64,000 nucleotides of DNA from Streptomyces avermitilis MA-4680 = NBRC 14893 (GCF_000009765.2 NC_003155.5:1054001-1118000); one strand, 5' to 3'. Counted from the stretch's first letter, positions 7,121 through 17,060 are shown. The notes: generated from the sequence alone by a model not told the origin. Numbers and translations are program-made.

Positions 7121-10100
7121 ATGTCGACTCAGCCGCCGCGCCCTTCCCGTCGCTCGGTCCTGGCCACCGGTTCAACTCTGCTTGCCGGCTTCGGACTTGG
7201 CGTCACACTCCCCCAGACCAGCTACGCGGTCACGCCGTCGAGGCCCACCGGCGAGCGGGGTGAACTCGCCACCTATCGCCCGGTATCCGTTTCGTCCACC
7301 GACTACGCGCCCACGCCCGCCGAGTTCGTCGTGGACAAGGTCAACTCCGTGGGCGTGAAGGGCACAGGCTGGCGTGCCGCCGACGGTGATCCGCAGTGGA
7401 TATCGGTGGATCTGCAGACGGACTGCACGGTCGACTCCGTGCACCTCACCTTCGAGGCGACGGCCGACGACCCGGTCTTCGTGCCCTCCACCAGCGGCAA
7501 TCCCCGCGATCGCACGACCGGTCAGGAGGTCCTGTCCAGTTGCGCGGTGGAGTTCGTCGTCGAGACGTCGCGGGACCACCACGCGTGGACCACCGTCCAC
7601 CGGACCACGTCCGGCAAGGGCGGCATGGTGGAGATCCCGCTGGACAAGCCGGTCACCGCGCGCTGGGTGCGGTTGACCGTGACCAAACGCTCCAACGCCA
7701 ACCCGCTGGGCCTCAACGGCTTCGAGGTCTACGGCTCGGCGGGGGGACACCGCCCGTCGGCCACCGGCTGGACCGACTGGGGCACCCACGACCACCGGGC
7801 GCCCGCGCTCAAGGCGGCCGCCGACGGCACGGTCCCGTTGGAGTCCGGCTGGACGCTGACCATGGACGACTGGGCCGGCGGGAAGGGCGCGCAGCTGTCC
7901 CGGCCGGACGTGGACACGAGCCGCTGGCTGCCGGCGACCGTCCCGGGAACGGTACTGGCCTCGCTGGTGGACCAGGGCCATCTGCCGGACCCGGTGGCCG
8001 GCTTCAACAACCTGCACATTCCGGAGGCCCTGTCCCGGCACTCGTGGTGGTACCGACGCGGCTTCGAGCTGCCGCGCGCCTTGCGCACCGGTCCGGGCCG
8101 GCACATCTGGCTGGAGTTCGACGGTGTCAACCACACCGCGGAGATCTGGCTCAACGGGCAGAAGGTAGGCGGTCTGACGTACCCCTTCGCCCGTTCCTCC
8201 CACGACGTGACGAAGATGCTTGCCGGGAACGGCGAGCAGGCCCTGGCCGTCAAGATCACCCCCATGCCGTTCCCCGGCAGCCCAGGGGACAAGGGCCCCG
8301 CCGGGCTCGCCTTCGTGGACGCCGGCGCCACCATGATGAACCAGAACTCGCCGACGTACCTGGCCGCTTCCGGCTGGGACTGGATGCCGGCGGTGCGCGA
8401 CCGTGTCTCCGGCATCTGGAACCACGTACGGCTGCGCTCCACCGGCCACGCCGTCATCGGCGACCCCCGGGTGGACACGAAGCTCCCCGACCTGCCCGAC
8501 ACCTCCAGGGCCGAGGTGACGATCGTGGTGCCGGTGCGCAACGTGGGCTCCGCGAGCAAACGGGTCACCGTCACGGCCGCCTTCGACGACGTACGGGTCT
8601 CCCGGTCCGTGACGGTGGCCGGCGGCGAGAGTGCCGACGTCACCTTCGCGCCCTCCACGTACGCCGCGTTGCGGCTGCGCGACCCCGAGCTGTGGTGGCC
8701 CAACGGCTACGGCCGCCCCGACCTGCACGACCTCACGCTGACCGCCTCGATCGACGGCGAGGAGAGCGACCGGCGCACCACCCGGTTCGGCATCCGGCAG
8801 TTCGGCTACGAGTACACGGTGCCGCTGCCGTTCGGCGGGAGCAGCGACCGGTACACCCAGCCGGTGCTCCTGGGCGTGCAGAAGGCGCGGTACGTACGGA
8901 TCAAGTGCCTGACCCGGGCCACAGATTGGGGCTTCTCGCTGTGGACCCTGTCGGTGGTCGACAGTACGTCGGCCGGTACCGACCTGGCCCTGCACAAGAC
9001 CGCCACCGCCTCCACGGAGGACTCCGGCAACACGGCGGCCAAGGTCACCGACGCCGACCCCGGCTCCCGCTGGTCCTCTGCCTTCGAGGACGGCCAGTGG
9101 ATCCAGGTCGACCTCGGGTCCGTCGCCGCCTTCGACCGGGTCGATCTGACCTGGGAGAAGGCGTACGCCAAGACGTTCGTCGTGCAGGTGTCGACGGACG
9201 GCTCGACGTGGACCGACGCACGGTCGGTGGACAACGGTGCGGTTCCGCTGCCGTTCAACAGCGGCGCCGCGAGCCTTCAGACGGTGGACTTCGCCGCCCG
9301 CACCTCACGGTACGTGCGGATCAACTGTGGTGCTCGGGCGACCAGTTGGGGCATTTCGCTGTGGACGCTGTCGGTGGTCGACAGCTCCTCCCCCGGTACC
9401 GACCTGGCCCTGCGCAGGACCGCCACCGCCTCGACGGAGGATTCCGGGAAGCCCGCCTCCAACGCCACCGACGGCAACCCCGACTCCCGCTGGTCCTCCG
9501 AGTATCAGGACGACCAGTGGATCCAGGTGGACCTGGGCTCGTCCGTCTCCTTCGACCGGGTCGCGATCGTGTGGGAGCAGGCGTATCCGAAGACGTACGT
9601 GATCCAGGTGTCGGACGACGGTGACGCGTGGACGGACGTGAAGTCCGTGGACAACACCCCGGACCCGTTGAAGATCAGCGTCAACGGTGTCCGGGTCTTC
9701 TGCCGCGGTGGCAACTGGGGCTGGGACGAGTTGCTGCGCCGGATGCCGGCCGCCCGGATGGACGCGGCGGTGCGGATGCACCGCGACATGAACTTCACCA
9801 TGATCCGCAACTGGGTCGCGTGCAGCAACCGGGAGGAGTTCTTCGCCAGTTGCGACGAGCACGGCCTGCTGGTGTGGAACGACTTCCCCAACGCCTGGGC
9901 GATGGACCCGCCGGACCACACGGCCTACAACGACCTGGCGCGGGACACCGTGCGGCGCTATCGCATCCACCCCAGCGTCGTCATCTGGTGCGGCGCCAAT
10001 GAGGGCAATCCGCCCGAGGCCATCGACAAGGGCATGCGCGAGGCGGTCCGGTCCGAGGCGCCCGACGTCCTCTACCAGAACAACTCGGCGGGCGGCATCG

Positions 10101-11185
10101 TCACCGGCGGCGGCCCCTACGGCTGGGTGGAACCTGAGCGCTACTTCTCCCCCGCCACCTACGGGAGCGGCGATTTCGGCTTCCACACCGAGATCGGCAT
10201 GCCCGTGGTGTCCACCGCCGAGAGCATGCGCAACCTCGTCGGCGACGAGCCGGAGTGGCCGATCAGCGGCGCCTGGCTCTACCACGACTGGAGCACCCGG
10301 GGTAACCAGGCCCCGCAGAACTACCGGGCGGCCATCGAGACCCGGCTCGACACCGCCGAGGACCTCGACGACTTCACGCGCAAGGCGCAGTTCGTCAACT
10401 ACGAGAACGCCCGCGCCATGTTCGAGGCGTGGAACCAGAACCTCTGGCAGGACGCCAGCGGCCTCATGCTCTGGATGTCCCACCCGGCGTGGCACAGCAC
10501 GGTGTGGCAGACGTACGACTACGACTTCGACGTCAACGGCATGTACTACGGGTCCCGCACGGCATGCGAACCCGTCCACGTCCAGGCCGACCCCAAGAAC
10601 TGGCAGGTCATCGCGGTCAATCACACCCCGCGGAGGCTCAAGGACGTGACGGTCACGGCCCGCGCCTACGACCTGGGCGGGAAGCAGCTCGGTTCGACCC
10701 GGCGCGCCACGGTGAGTGTCCCCTCCTCCGCCACGGCCGAGGCATTCACCGCCGCGTTCGCGAGCTCCCTGCCGGACTTCCACCTCCTGCGCCTCAGCCT
10801 TCAGGACGGCCGAGGTCGCCTCCTGTCGCAGAACACCTACTGGCGCTACCGCCGGGCATCCGACATGAAAGCGCTCAACAAGGCGCGGACGGTGCGGGTT
10901 TCCGCCGACATCGGGCAGGTGACGCGTGCGGGATCGCGGCGCACGGCGACAGCCAGGATCCACAACCGCGGCTCGGCCGTCGCGGCGATGGTGAGGCTGT
11001 CACTTCTGGACAGCAGGACCGACGCCCGCGTGCTGCCGACGCTGTACAGCGACAACTACGTGTGGCTGCTGCCCGACGAGTCACGTACGGTCACGCTCTC
11101 CTGGCCTGCCGACGCACTCCCTTCGGGCCGGCCCGCACTGCGTGTCGAGGGCTACAACGTGCCGCGGACGGTGGCCCGTTCGTAG
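7121..11185 (+). CDS. Secreted GH2 glycoside hydrolase (exo-beta-glucosaminidase/mannosidase type) with three F5/8C modules
   Basis: A 1,354-residue exported enzyme. The start at 7121 gives a Tat signal peptide (RRSVLATGS followed by a hydrophobic stretch and a TSYA cleavage region). Order: F5/8 type C (discoidin/CBM32-like) module about 45-205; GH2 sugar-binding domain about 240-430 (WYRRGFELP, HIWLEFDGVNHTAEIWLNGQ); Ig-like domain to about 585; two tandem F5/8C repeats about 590-870; GH2 barrel from about 875 with acid/base Glu961 (WCGANEGN) and nucleophile Glu1024 (FHTEIGMP); Ig-like C-terminus. The GANE motif and overall layout match the exo-beta-D-glucosaminidase/mannosidase branch of GH2. 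Two F5/8C modules sit between the Ig-like domain and the barrel, which is unusual. The enzyme probably trims chitosan or glycoprotein sugars outside the cell; the exact substrate is unknown. Confidence 0.9.
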   Translation: MSTQPPRPSRRSVLATGSTLLAGFGLGVTLPQTSYAVTPSRPTGERGELATYRPVSVSSTDYAPTPAEFVVDKVNSVGVKGTGWRAADGDPQWISVDLQTDCTVDSVHLTFEATADDPVFVPSTSGNPRDRTTGQEVLSSCAVEFVVETSRDHHAWTTVHRTTSGKGGMVEIPLDKPVTARWVRLTVTKRSNANPLGLNGFEVYGSAGGHRPSATGWTDWGTHDHRAPALKAAADGTVPLESGWTLTMDDWAGGKGAQLSRPDVDTSRWLPATVPGTVLASLVDQGHLPDPVAGFNNLHIPEALSRHSWWYRRGFELPRALRTGPGRHIWLEFDGVNHTAEIWLNGQKVGGLTYPFARSSHDVTKMLAGNGEQALAVKITPMPFPGSPGDKGPAGLAFVDAGATMMNQNSPTYLAASGWDWMPAVRDRVSGIWNHVRLRSTGHAVIGDPRVDTKLPDLPDTSRAEVTIVVPVRNVGSASKRVTVTAAFDDVRVSRSVTVAGGESADVTFAPSTYAALRLRDPELWWPNGYGRPDLHDLTLTASIDGEESDRRTTRFGIRQFGYEYTVPLPFGGSSDRYTQPVLLGVQKARYVRIKCLTRATDWGFSLWTLSVVDSTSAGTDLALHKTATASTEDSGNTAAKVTDADPGSRWSSAFEDGQWIQVDLGSVAAFDRVDLTWEKAYAKTFVVQVSTDGSTWTDARSVDNGAVPLPFNSGAASLQTVDFAARTSRYVRINCGARATSWGISLWTLSVVDSSSPGTDLALRRTATASTEDSGKPASNATDGNPDSRWSSEYQDDQWIQVDLGSSVSFDRVAIVWEQAYPKTYVIQVSDDGDAWTDVKSVDNTPDPLKISVNGVRVFCRGGNWGWDELLRRMPAARMDAAVRMHRDMNFTMIRNWVACSNREEFFASCDEHGLLVWNDFPNAWAMDPPDHTAYNDLARDTVRRYRIHPSVVIWCGANEGNPPEAIDKGMREAVRSEAPDVLYQNNSAGGIVTGGGPYGWVEPERYFSPATYGSGDFGFHTEIGMPVVSTAESMRNLVGDEPEWPISGAWLYHDWSTRGNQAPQNYRAAIETRLDTAEDLDDFTRKAQFVNYENARAMFEAWNQNLWQDASGLMLWMSHPAWHSTVWQTYDYDFDVNGMYYGSRTACEPVHVQADPKNWQVIAVNHTPRRLKDVTVTARAYDLGGKQLGSTRRATVSVPSSATAEAFTAAFASSLPDFHLLRLSLQDGRGRLLSQNTYWRYRRASDMKALNKARTVRVSADIGQVTRAGSRRTATARIHNRGSAVAAMVRLSLLDSRTDARVLPTLYSDNYVWLLPDESRTVTLSWPADALPSGRPALRVEGYNVPRTVARS
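8888..9660 (+). repeat. 420-bp direct repeat coding for tandem discoidin modules
   Basis: The DNA starting at 8888 (CGGTACGTACGGATCAAG) recurs at 9308 (CGGTACGTGCGGATCAAC), an exact 420-bp (140-codon) period. Long blocks are nearly identical at DNA level, for example the coding for SLWTLSVVDS, GTDLAL and TATASTEDSG, and DQWIQVDLGS versus GQWIQVDLGS. The second copy is slightly shorter. This indicates a fairly recent internal duplication within the GH2 gene. Confidence 0.9.
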
Positions 11186-11217
11186 CTACGTATCGCTACG
11201 TATCGCTACGTATCGCT
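11185..11217. repeat. Tandem 10-bp repeat after the GH2 gene
   Basis: GCTACGTATC is repeated 3.3 times immediately after the GH2 stop codon; each unit contains the palindrome TACGTA. It may be a small expandable repeat. No function is evident. Confidence 0.85.
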
Positions 11218-11314
11218 TCTGTGGGTCGAGGCAGTCCCAACTACGCCGGGATCATCCGGCTCGGTCACCGTAGGCGGCCCTGCTGGCCTCGATCGCTTGA
11301 TCGCCCGGGCATCC

Positions 11315-12798
11315 CTAGCCGCAGTAGGTGTCCCGGTGGGGGCGCTCCCCCGTCGCCAGGTAGTGGGAGACGGTTCGGTCGCCGCACTCGTTGCCGTTGG
11401 CGAGGTAGGCGTCGTGACCGGTGGAGTTCACGGTGACCATGGTGGCGCGTTCGCCGAGGGCGTTGCGGAGTTTCAGGGCGCCGCTGAGCGGGGTGGCCAC
11501 GTCCCGCCGGTTCTGGATGAGCAGGATGTTGGACGGGCCGTGGCCGGTGATCCGTACCGGGGGCTCCTGCGGTGTGAACGGCCAGGCGGCACAGGGCATC
11601 GCGTTCCTGGTCATGCCGGCGGTCAAGGGGTACGCGGCCCGGCTCTTGGCAACGTCCTTCTCGTACGCGGCTGCCGTCTTGGGCCATTCGATGTCGTTGC
11701 AGAGGGTCCCGGCGCCGACCGCCGCGGCGTTCTGCAGCACCGACTCCGGCGGCGCCTGGGGCGCGGGCGGTACGGTGCCCTGCTGGGCGGCCAGGATCAG
11801 CCGGGCCAGGCCGGGGAAGCCGCTGGGCGCGTAGAGGCTGTCCAGCATGGTCTGGCGCAGCACATTGCCGTTCAGCTCCTGCGGATTGGCGCCGGGCCAG
11901 GGGATCGGCTCGCGGTCCAGCTTCTCGGCGAGGCGGAGGAAGAGCGGCCGTACCTCGGACGCCTTCTCGGCCAGCCGGTCCGGGTTGCCGGGCGCCGAGG
12001 CCCACTCGGCGAACTCGGGGAAGGTGTCCTCGACGCCGGCTTCGTGCCCGGCGAGCCAGGCGCGGGCCACCCGGGTGTGGTCGGGGTCGTCATTGCTGTC
12101 CAGCACGATGCGGTCGGTGCGGTGCGGGAACAGCTGGCTGTAGACGGCGCCGACATACGTCCCGTACGAGACACCCCACGCGGACAGTTTCTGCTCGCCG
12201 AGCGCCGCGCGGATGCGGTCGATGTCGCGAGCGTTGTTGGCGGTGCTGATGTGGCGGATCAGGTCGCCGCCGTTGCGTGCGCAGGCATCCGACATTCGCT
12301 GGGCGGTGACCATGTTTTCGGTGATCGACCCGTCGGGGGCGGGCCAGGGCCGTAGCTTCGAAGTGGCGAGGTCGCCGTACTCGAGGCCGCAGGTGACCGG
12401 GGTGGAGCGGCCCAGCCCCCTGGGGTCGAACCCGATCAGGTCGTACGCGTCCCGCACCTCCTGCGGCAGCTTTTGGCCTTTGCCCGATGGGTTGTTGAGG
12501 CTGGAGCCGCCGGGCCCGCCGGGGATCAGGAGCAGTGCGCCACGACGCGCCTGCGGCTTCTCGCTGGGAATCCGCGAGATGGCCACGCTGATCTTCGCGC
12601 CGCCCGGGTTGGCGTAGTCCATCGGCACCTCGAGAGTCGCGCACTGCTGGCGGGGGTCGAGCCCGCTTCCCTCGCATGTCGCCCAGTCCAGGGGGCGGGC
12701 GCACCTGTGGTGGAAGCCGTCGCAGTGAGTGGCGCGGTGAGACTGAGGACGACCGCGGAGGCGGCGAGAAGGGCCGCGTTTGTCTTGATCTTCATCAT
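11315..12798 (-). pseudogene. Secreted alpha/beta-hydrolase of the tripeptidyl aminopeptidase family, frameshifted after the signal peptide
   Basis: The body matches Streptomyces Tap/SlpD-type exopeptidases: LLIPGGPGGSSLN (oxyanion region), DLIGFDPRGLGRSTPV, nucleophile GVSYGTYVGAVYSQ, acid RDVATPLSG, and C-terminal NSTGHDAYL with the catalytic His. The signal peptide (MKIKTNAALLAASAVVLSLT, ending TATAS) lies in a different frame beginning at 12795/12798. The two frames meet at a GCGCCCGCCCCCTGG stretch near 12700, so one base has been lost or gained there. Because the rest is well conserved and catalytically complete, this may be a sequencing or assembly indel. If real, the gene cannot make an exported enzyme. 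A relative with an intact frame sits at 31023-32564. Confidence 0.85.
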
Positions 12799-12920
12799 GC
12801 AGACGAGCTTCGCTGATGCTCCGCGGCAGCCCCATCCTGCCAACTGGCCTGTGTGCACGGGGGTTTACCCCATCCCCAACCCCAGGCCGGCCTGACGGCT
12901 CATGGAGGGTGCCTCGGAGC

Positions 12921-13361
12921 CTATTCGAGGGTGTTCGAGCTCCTCCCGATCACCCGTTTGGTGCCTACCAGGACTCGGTAACGCTCCCGTGCCGCGAAGT
13001 CGGCCAGGCCCCACACGGTCGGGTGTCCGACCTCCGCGCAGAGGTGGAGGACTGCGTCGTCACCGGCCCAAACGCCGACGTGGGCGCCGTAGGCACTGGC
13101 AGAGGCGTTGAAGAGGAGCAGGTCGAGTGGCTGGGGGGCCGAAACACGGACGGTGGTCTCTGTGTCGCCCCACAGTTCGCTGGAGCGCAAGGGTGGCGGG
13201 GTCAGGCCGAAGAGCCCGAGCACCTCGTAAGCGAACAGTTGGCAGTTGCCGCCCGCCGTGAGGCCGGGCTGATCGGCCACGGTGGCCGCCCCTGGGAAAC
13301 GTGCTCCGGCGTAGGGGACGGTCCAGAAGTCGGCCGGAAGCCGGGGCAGGATCGGTTCCAT
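12921..13361 (-). CDS. NlpC/P60-like cysteine hydrolase, small
   Basis: A 146-residue protein with GGNCQLFAYEVLGLFGL (likely catalytic Cys) and YGAHVGVWAGDDAVLHLC (likely catalytic His in the usual strand position), the signature of NlpC/P60-type papain-fold hydrolases that cut cell-wall peptides. The start at 13361 (MEPILPRLPADFW) is chosen because homology-like sequence begins there. No signal peptide is visible, so it may act inside the cell or leave by another route. The frame continues upstream without clear coding character. Confidence 0.75.
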   Translation of the reverse strand: MEPILPRLPADFWTVPYAGARFPGAATVADQPGLTAGGNCQLFAYEVLGLFGLTPPPLRSSELWGDTETTVRVSAPQPLDLLLFNASASAYGAHVGVWAGDDAVLHLCAEVGHPTVWGLADFAARERYRVLVGTKRVIGRSSNTLE

Positions 13362-13691
13362 ATCGCCATGATGTCCCCGGCCGCTGAGGGCCCCAACCCA
13401 TATTCGGTGAGAGTGGTCGGACTTCGGCGAGAGGGGACGTCCCGGTCCGGAGCCTGCGGCCGCAACCCCGAATCCGCCGAGAGGCGCGTGCACTTCATCG
13501 GCACAGGGGCCTGTACGTCGGTGGTGGCCAGGGGGCGTCTGAACGTCGGTGGCGGCCAGAGTGCGTCCGAGCGTCGGTGGCGGGCAGGGGGCCTCTCCGT
13601 GATCCTCTGGCGCCCCTAATTCCTTCGACAGAGTGGAATCGAGCTGGCAGGCTGCGCGCATGATTTACGGAATCGAGTCCCGCCCCGCCCG
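13362..13691. other. Divergent intergenic region
   Basis: This 330-bp gap lies between the NlpC-like gene and the 607-residue gene. Open frames extend from both sides, but codon pattern and sequence do not look coding. Promoters for both genes should lie here; none is obvious. Confidence 0.4.
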
Positions 13692-15515
13692 GTGAGCGCC
13701 CAGGAAGAGCGCGACGCGCTCACCCTCCCGCTTGCCCTGTACGACTACGCCCTGCACCTGCTGCGGGAGTCCCGCGACGGAGTCCCGCCCCCGCGTGGTT
13801 ACTCCCTCCCCCAGAGGCCCGAACCCGACGAGGCCCCACCGTCCCACGAAGCGGCGGAGATCGCCGTCCGGGAAGCACTGAGCCCACTACCGGAAGACTC
13901 CGCCACCCTGCACCGCCGCTTCGCCCGGCACGGCATCCGGGACCTCCACAAGCACCTGATCCGGTCCGCCGTCTTCAACCTGTCGCTGCCGAACGGGCAG
14001 CATGACGCGGCCCGTTCGCTGGGCCGACAGCTGACCCGGACCGGCACCACCGTCCCCGCCGTCACCGCGGGCCTTGCCCTGCTCATCCGATACGGCGAGC
14101 CCGAAGACGTCCCGTATCTCTCCGCCCTCGGCCTGCTCCGGGAGTTCACCCGCCCGGCGGTCGACGCCCTCGACCCCCTCGACCGCCAGTCCGCGGCCAT
14201 CGTCTGGCTTGTCACCCACACCGGCCGCGACGAACTGCGGCCACTCCTTCGCGCCCTGTGGACAGGGGATCAGCAAGCCATCCGTACGGAGCTGGAGGCG
14301 TTCCCTGCCACACCCAGGTTCCTCAGTACCACGGCCGCCCGCCGGATCGCGGAGGCCACCCGGCTGCCCGATCTGCTTGACCACCACCCCTCCGACGCTG
14401 CCCTGCTCGCCCGGGCGGGCAGGCTCCTCGTGCGGATGGGATGCACGCGCGACAACCCGACCGACCTCCTTGTCTACCGTGACGCGCTCACCGTGTACGA
14501 ACGTGTCGTCACACGGGCCGGCCTCCTGCCGCCGACCCTCGACCACCACGCCACCCTGCTCTCGCTCGCGCTGGATCTGAGCAGCGGCCCAGGCGTGCTG
14601 CTGGACTGGCCTCCGGGCCGGCGCGCGGCGCTGTTGGAATCACTCGGGCTGCTGCTGGCCGAACCCCGATGGGCCTCGCTGGCGGACACCGGCGCAGGCG
14701 AGGCGGACCAGCGGCTGCGGGCCGGCTGGATCCAGCGCACTGGGCGGCAGCCCTTCACACGCCCAGCCACGCCCGGCAGGCTGCGCGTGGAGGTCGTGGC
14801 GGGCGACCCCGTGGACCGGGAACCTGTCGAGACCCGCATCCTGGTCGACGGGCGTCCTCTCGTCCCGGCGGTCTTCGCCCGCGGTCCCGCCCGTTGCCCC
14901 GAGTACCTGCTGGACGAGGGCCGGCTCAGGGCCGGGCCGGAGCCCCGTGAGGTACAGCTCGCAGTGGCCTCCTGCACCGAGGGGTGCTGTGGCGCGCTCT
15001 ATGTCACCATCCGACGCGACGGGGACCAGGTCGTGTGGGAGGGCTGGCGGCGGCCACCGACCATGCCGGGTTCCCGGGAGCCCGCGCCCGCACTGCCTGC
15101 CTACCGGTTCGACGCCGCCGCCTACGACGCGGAGGTCGCCCGGGCGGAGACCGACCGCTCCTGGCCCTGGCCGGCCCGCAGCACGGCCCGCCTGATCAAA
15201 GCGGGGCTGATGGAACGGCCGGAGTTGCTGAGCCGGTGGGATGCCCGTCGGGGCTGGATCAGCAGTGGCTTCGACGACCCGGACACCACCGTGGTGACCT
15301 TCTGGTACGTGCCGGGACTCGCCGCCGGGAAGCCGGTCGGCGACCCGCTCCAGTTCCGCTGGGTCGTGCCGGACGACGGCACGCCGCCCGAGGCACAGGC
15401 CGCCGCCGCCCTGCGCCGGCTGGCCGAGGAGGACCCGAAGACCTACGGGCAGGTGTGCGGCGGCAGCCGCGAACGCGCCGAAGAGCTCGGGTTCGGCTGG
15501 CCCGATCGCGCCTGA
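13692..15515 (+). CDS. Conserved hypothetical protein, 607 residues
   Basis: A long, clean reading frame with typical Streptomyces codon use. The N-terminal two thirds is alpha-helical and Leu/Arg-rich without membrane segments or a signal peptide, and might be a HEAT-like repeat scaffold. The C-terminal part has a CTEGCCGALYVTIRRDGDQV segment (a CxxxCC motif on a predicted beta strand) and a beta-rich end (VVTFWYVPGLAAG, LQFRWVVPDDGTPP). I recognise no enzyme motif. GTG at 13692 is used; no strong ribosome site is visible, so a slightly later start is possible. Function unknown. Confidence 0.75.
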   Translation: MSAQEERDALTLPLALYDYALHLLRESRDGVPPPRGYSLPQRPEPDEAPPSHEAAEIAVREALSPLPEDSATLHRRFARHGIRDLHKHLIRSAVFNLSLPNGQHDAARSLGRQLTRTGTTVPAVTAGLALLIRYGEPEDVPYLSALGLLREFTRPAVDALDPLDRQSAAIVWLVTHTGRDELRPLLRALWTGDQQAIRTELEAFPATPRFLSTTAARRIAEATRLPDLLDHHPSDAALLARAGRLLVRMGCTRDNPTDLLVYRDALTVYERVVTRAGLLPPTLDHHATLLSLALDLSSGPGVLLDWPPGRRAALLESLGLLLAEPRWASLADTGAGEADQRLRAGWIQRTGRQPFTRPATPGRLRVEVVAGDPVDREPVETRILVDGRPLVPAVFARGPARCPEYLLDEGRLRAGPEPREVQLAVASCTEGCCGALYVTIRRDGDQVVWEGWRRPPTMPGSREPAPALPAYRFDAAAYDAEVARAETDRSWPWPARSTARLIKAGLMERPELLSRWDARRGWISSGFDDPDTTVVTFWYVPGLAAGKPVGDPLQFRWVVPDDGTPPEAQAAAALRRLAEEDPKTYGQVCGGSRERAEELGFGWPDRA

Positions 15516-15804
15516 GCAGCCCGAGAGCGTCCGTAACCGGGGTCACCGGGGTCCGAACCGCACCGACACGCACCCATGACCTGCGGATCGCCGACACACC
15601 TGGCGAACCGCCGGCCAGGATCTCCCCCGCTGTCGCCGTGCCGACAACCGAACGCCGTGCAGAACTGTCTGAAACGCCGTGGCACCGAACTTGAGCGGAC
15701 GGTGCGAGGTGCACGCGCGGCGACGGTTTGGCCGGCGCCTCCCGACAATGCCGTCGTTGCCGGGCGGTCACCCCGCCAGGGCGTGGCCTGCTGGTGGAGT
15801 CGGC

Positions 15805-16419
15805 TCAGATGCCGAAGGCGCCGCCCTGGACGAGGATGAGCAGGCCGATGGTGATCAGAACCAGCGGCAGCAGGACGTGGCCCCAGCGGCTGAGGGCCTT
15901 GGCGATGACCGGGCGGGTGGCGAAGAACCTGCCCGCGAAGCACCAGATGGCGACCAGGACGAGAAACACGACGGCGTACACGCTCATCCCGCCGACGCCG
16001 GCGGTGGCGAACACCGGGACGTAGACACCGATGTTGTCGCCTCCGTTGGCGAAAGTGACGGCCGCGACCTCCAGCGGGCTCGGCCCGCCTCCCTTGGCAT
16101 CAGCTTCCTCGGTGTCCTCGCCGTCGCGGTGGTTCTTCCAGGCCTGCCAGGCTGCCTTGAGGCCCAGGGCGAGCGGCAGCAGTCCGAGGTAGGGGATCGC
16201 AGATTCGGGCAGGAACGTGGCGCCGAACGCCGCGGCGATGGCCACGGCGAGGATGGCGGTGAAGCCGAGGTACTGGCCGATCACGATCTTGCGGGTGGAT
16301 CCGCGGTGCCCGGCGCCCTGGGCGAAGAAGAGCGCCAGGATCAGGATGTCGTCGATGTTGGTGACGGCGAACAGTCCGGCTGCCTGCCCGATGATGCCCA
16401 GGTTCACGAACCAGCCCAC
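15805..16419 (-). CDS. CadD-family cadmium resistance transporter
   Basis: A 204-residue membrane protein with about five to six hydrophobic helices. Two acidic motifs inside or next to membrane helices, TNIDDILILALFFAQ near the N-terminus and ANGGDNIGVYVPVFA in the middle, are the hallmark of the CadD/cadmium-resistance (LysE superfamily) transporters. A charged loop (KNHRDGEDTEEADAKGGG) separates the two halves. Known relatives export or sequester Cd(II). The start at 16419 lies close to a 9-bp repeat array. No metal-responsive regulator is adjacent. Confidence 0.88.
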   Translation of the reverse strand: MGWFVNLGIIGQAAGLFAVTNIDDILILALFFAQGAGHRGSTRKIVIGQYLGFTAILAVAIAAAFGATFLPESAIPYLGLLPLALGLKAAWQAWKNHRDGEDTEEADAKGGGPSPLEVAAVTFANGGDNIGVYVPVFATAGVGGMSVYAVVFLVLVAIWCFAGRFFATRPVIAKALSRWGHVLLPLVLITIGLLILVQGGAFGI

Positions 16420-16451
16420 TCTGCTCAGACGCCAATGACTGGATGACCCTA

Positions 16452-16514
16452 CTCGGGGCCCTTGGGTCCCTTGGGTCCCTCGGGGCCCTCGGGGCCCTCG
16501 GGGCCCTCGGGGCC
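16452..16514. repeat. Seven 9-bp tandem repeats upstream of the CadD gene
   Basis: CTCGGGGCC / CTTGGGTCC units repeat seven times without interruption, ending just upstream of the CadD-type gene (start at 16419 on the minus strand). Units two and three share the same two substitutions, indicating repeat slippage. The array lies in the expected promoter or leader region and could change length. Confidence 0.9.
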
Positions 16515-16682
16515 GAACGAGGAGCGGTGGCCGTCCTCGCGAGCCTGATCAGACTTGGCTGTCACAAGACCGGCCGGTGGTCCAACTTCGGGGCGATCGG
16601 TCCAGGTTCGCTGTCACCGTACAAGGTCTGCTGTCACGGAAACTTGCCCCCTGCTGAGGGTTACATCGAGTTTCGCGAAGGG

Positions 16683-17060
16683 TCACCGCGTGGTCGGCGA
16701 GTCGTCGCCGCAGCCCATGCCCGCGTGACATGCGTTCCGATAAGAGTCCTCGTAAACGCGCTCCCCGGGAGCTTTCAGGCACAGCGTGGTCCCGCAGATG
16801 ACGATGAACATCACAGCCTGGCTGACAGCGACCGCGCGCATGCGCCGGATCCCGGCCACGGCCATGGCAACCAGGGCGGCGATCGGTACGACCGCGGCCT
16901 TCTTCAGGTAGGGGCCCGGCGGGTCGCCATGATGCTGTGGGTCCCATGACCAGTAGGACCCCATCCAGGACAGGCCGATCAAGGCGAGGATTGCCATCTC
17001 GACGACGACCAGGGCCACGGCCAGTCCCCTACCGGTGCGTTCAGAGCTCACGTCCACCAA
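16683..17060 (-). CDS. Small membrane protein of unknown function
   Basis: A 125-residue protein with three predicted hydrophobic segments (about residues 12-32, 54-70 and 76-96) and a short Cys-containing tail (NACHAGMGC). The start could be the ATG at 17060 or a GTG a few codons in (VSSERTGRG). The coding signal is good and no family is recognised with certainty. Its neighbours (the CadD-type transporter and a transposase remnant) give no functional hint. Confidence 0.6.
   Translation of the reverse strand: MVDVSSERTGRGLAVALVVVEMAILALIGLSWMGSYWSWDPQHHGDPPGPYLKKAAVVPIAALVAMAVAGIRRMRAVAVSQAVMFIVICGTTLCLKAPGERVYEDSYRNACHAGMGCGDDSPTTR

Noticed and set aside
7172..8995. 607-codon minus-strand frame opposite the GH2 gene
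   Set aside because: Low-complexity Gly/Arg/Val sequence, no start context; the plus strand encodes clear GH2 and discoidin domains.
12816..13619. 267-codon plus-strand frame
   Set aside because: Opposite the NlpC/P60-like gene, whose Cys and His motifs are convincing on the minus strand.
16452..16514. Possible CRISPR-like array
   Set aside because: Contiguous 9-bp repeats without spacers; the same applies to the arrays at 11185, 22238 and 45895. No cas genes are present.
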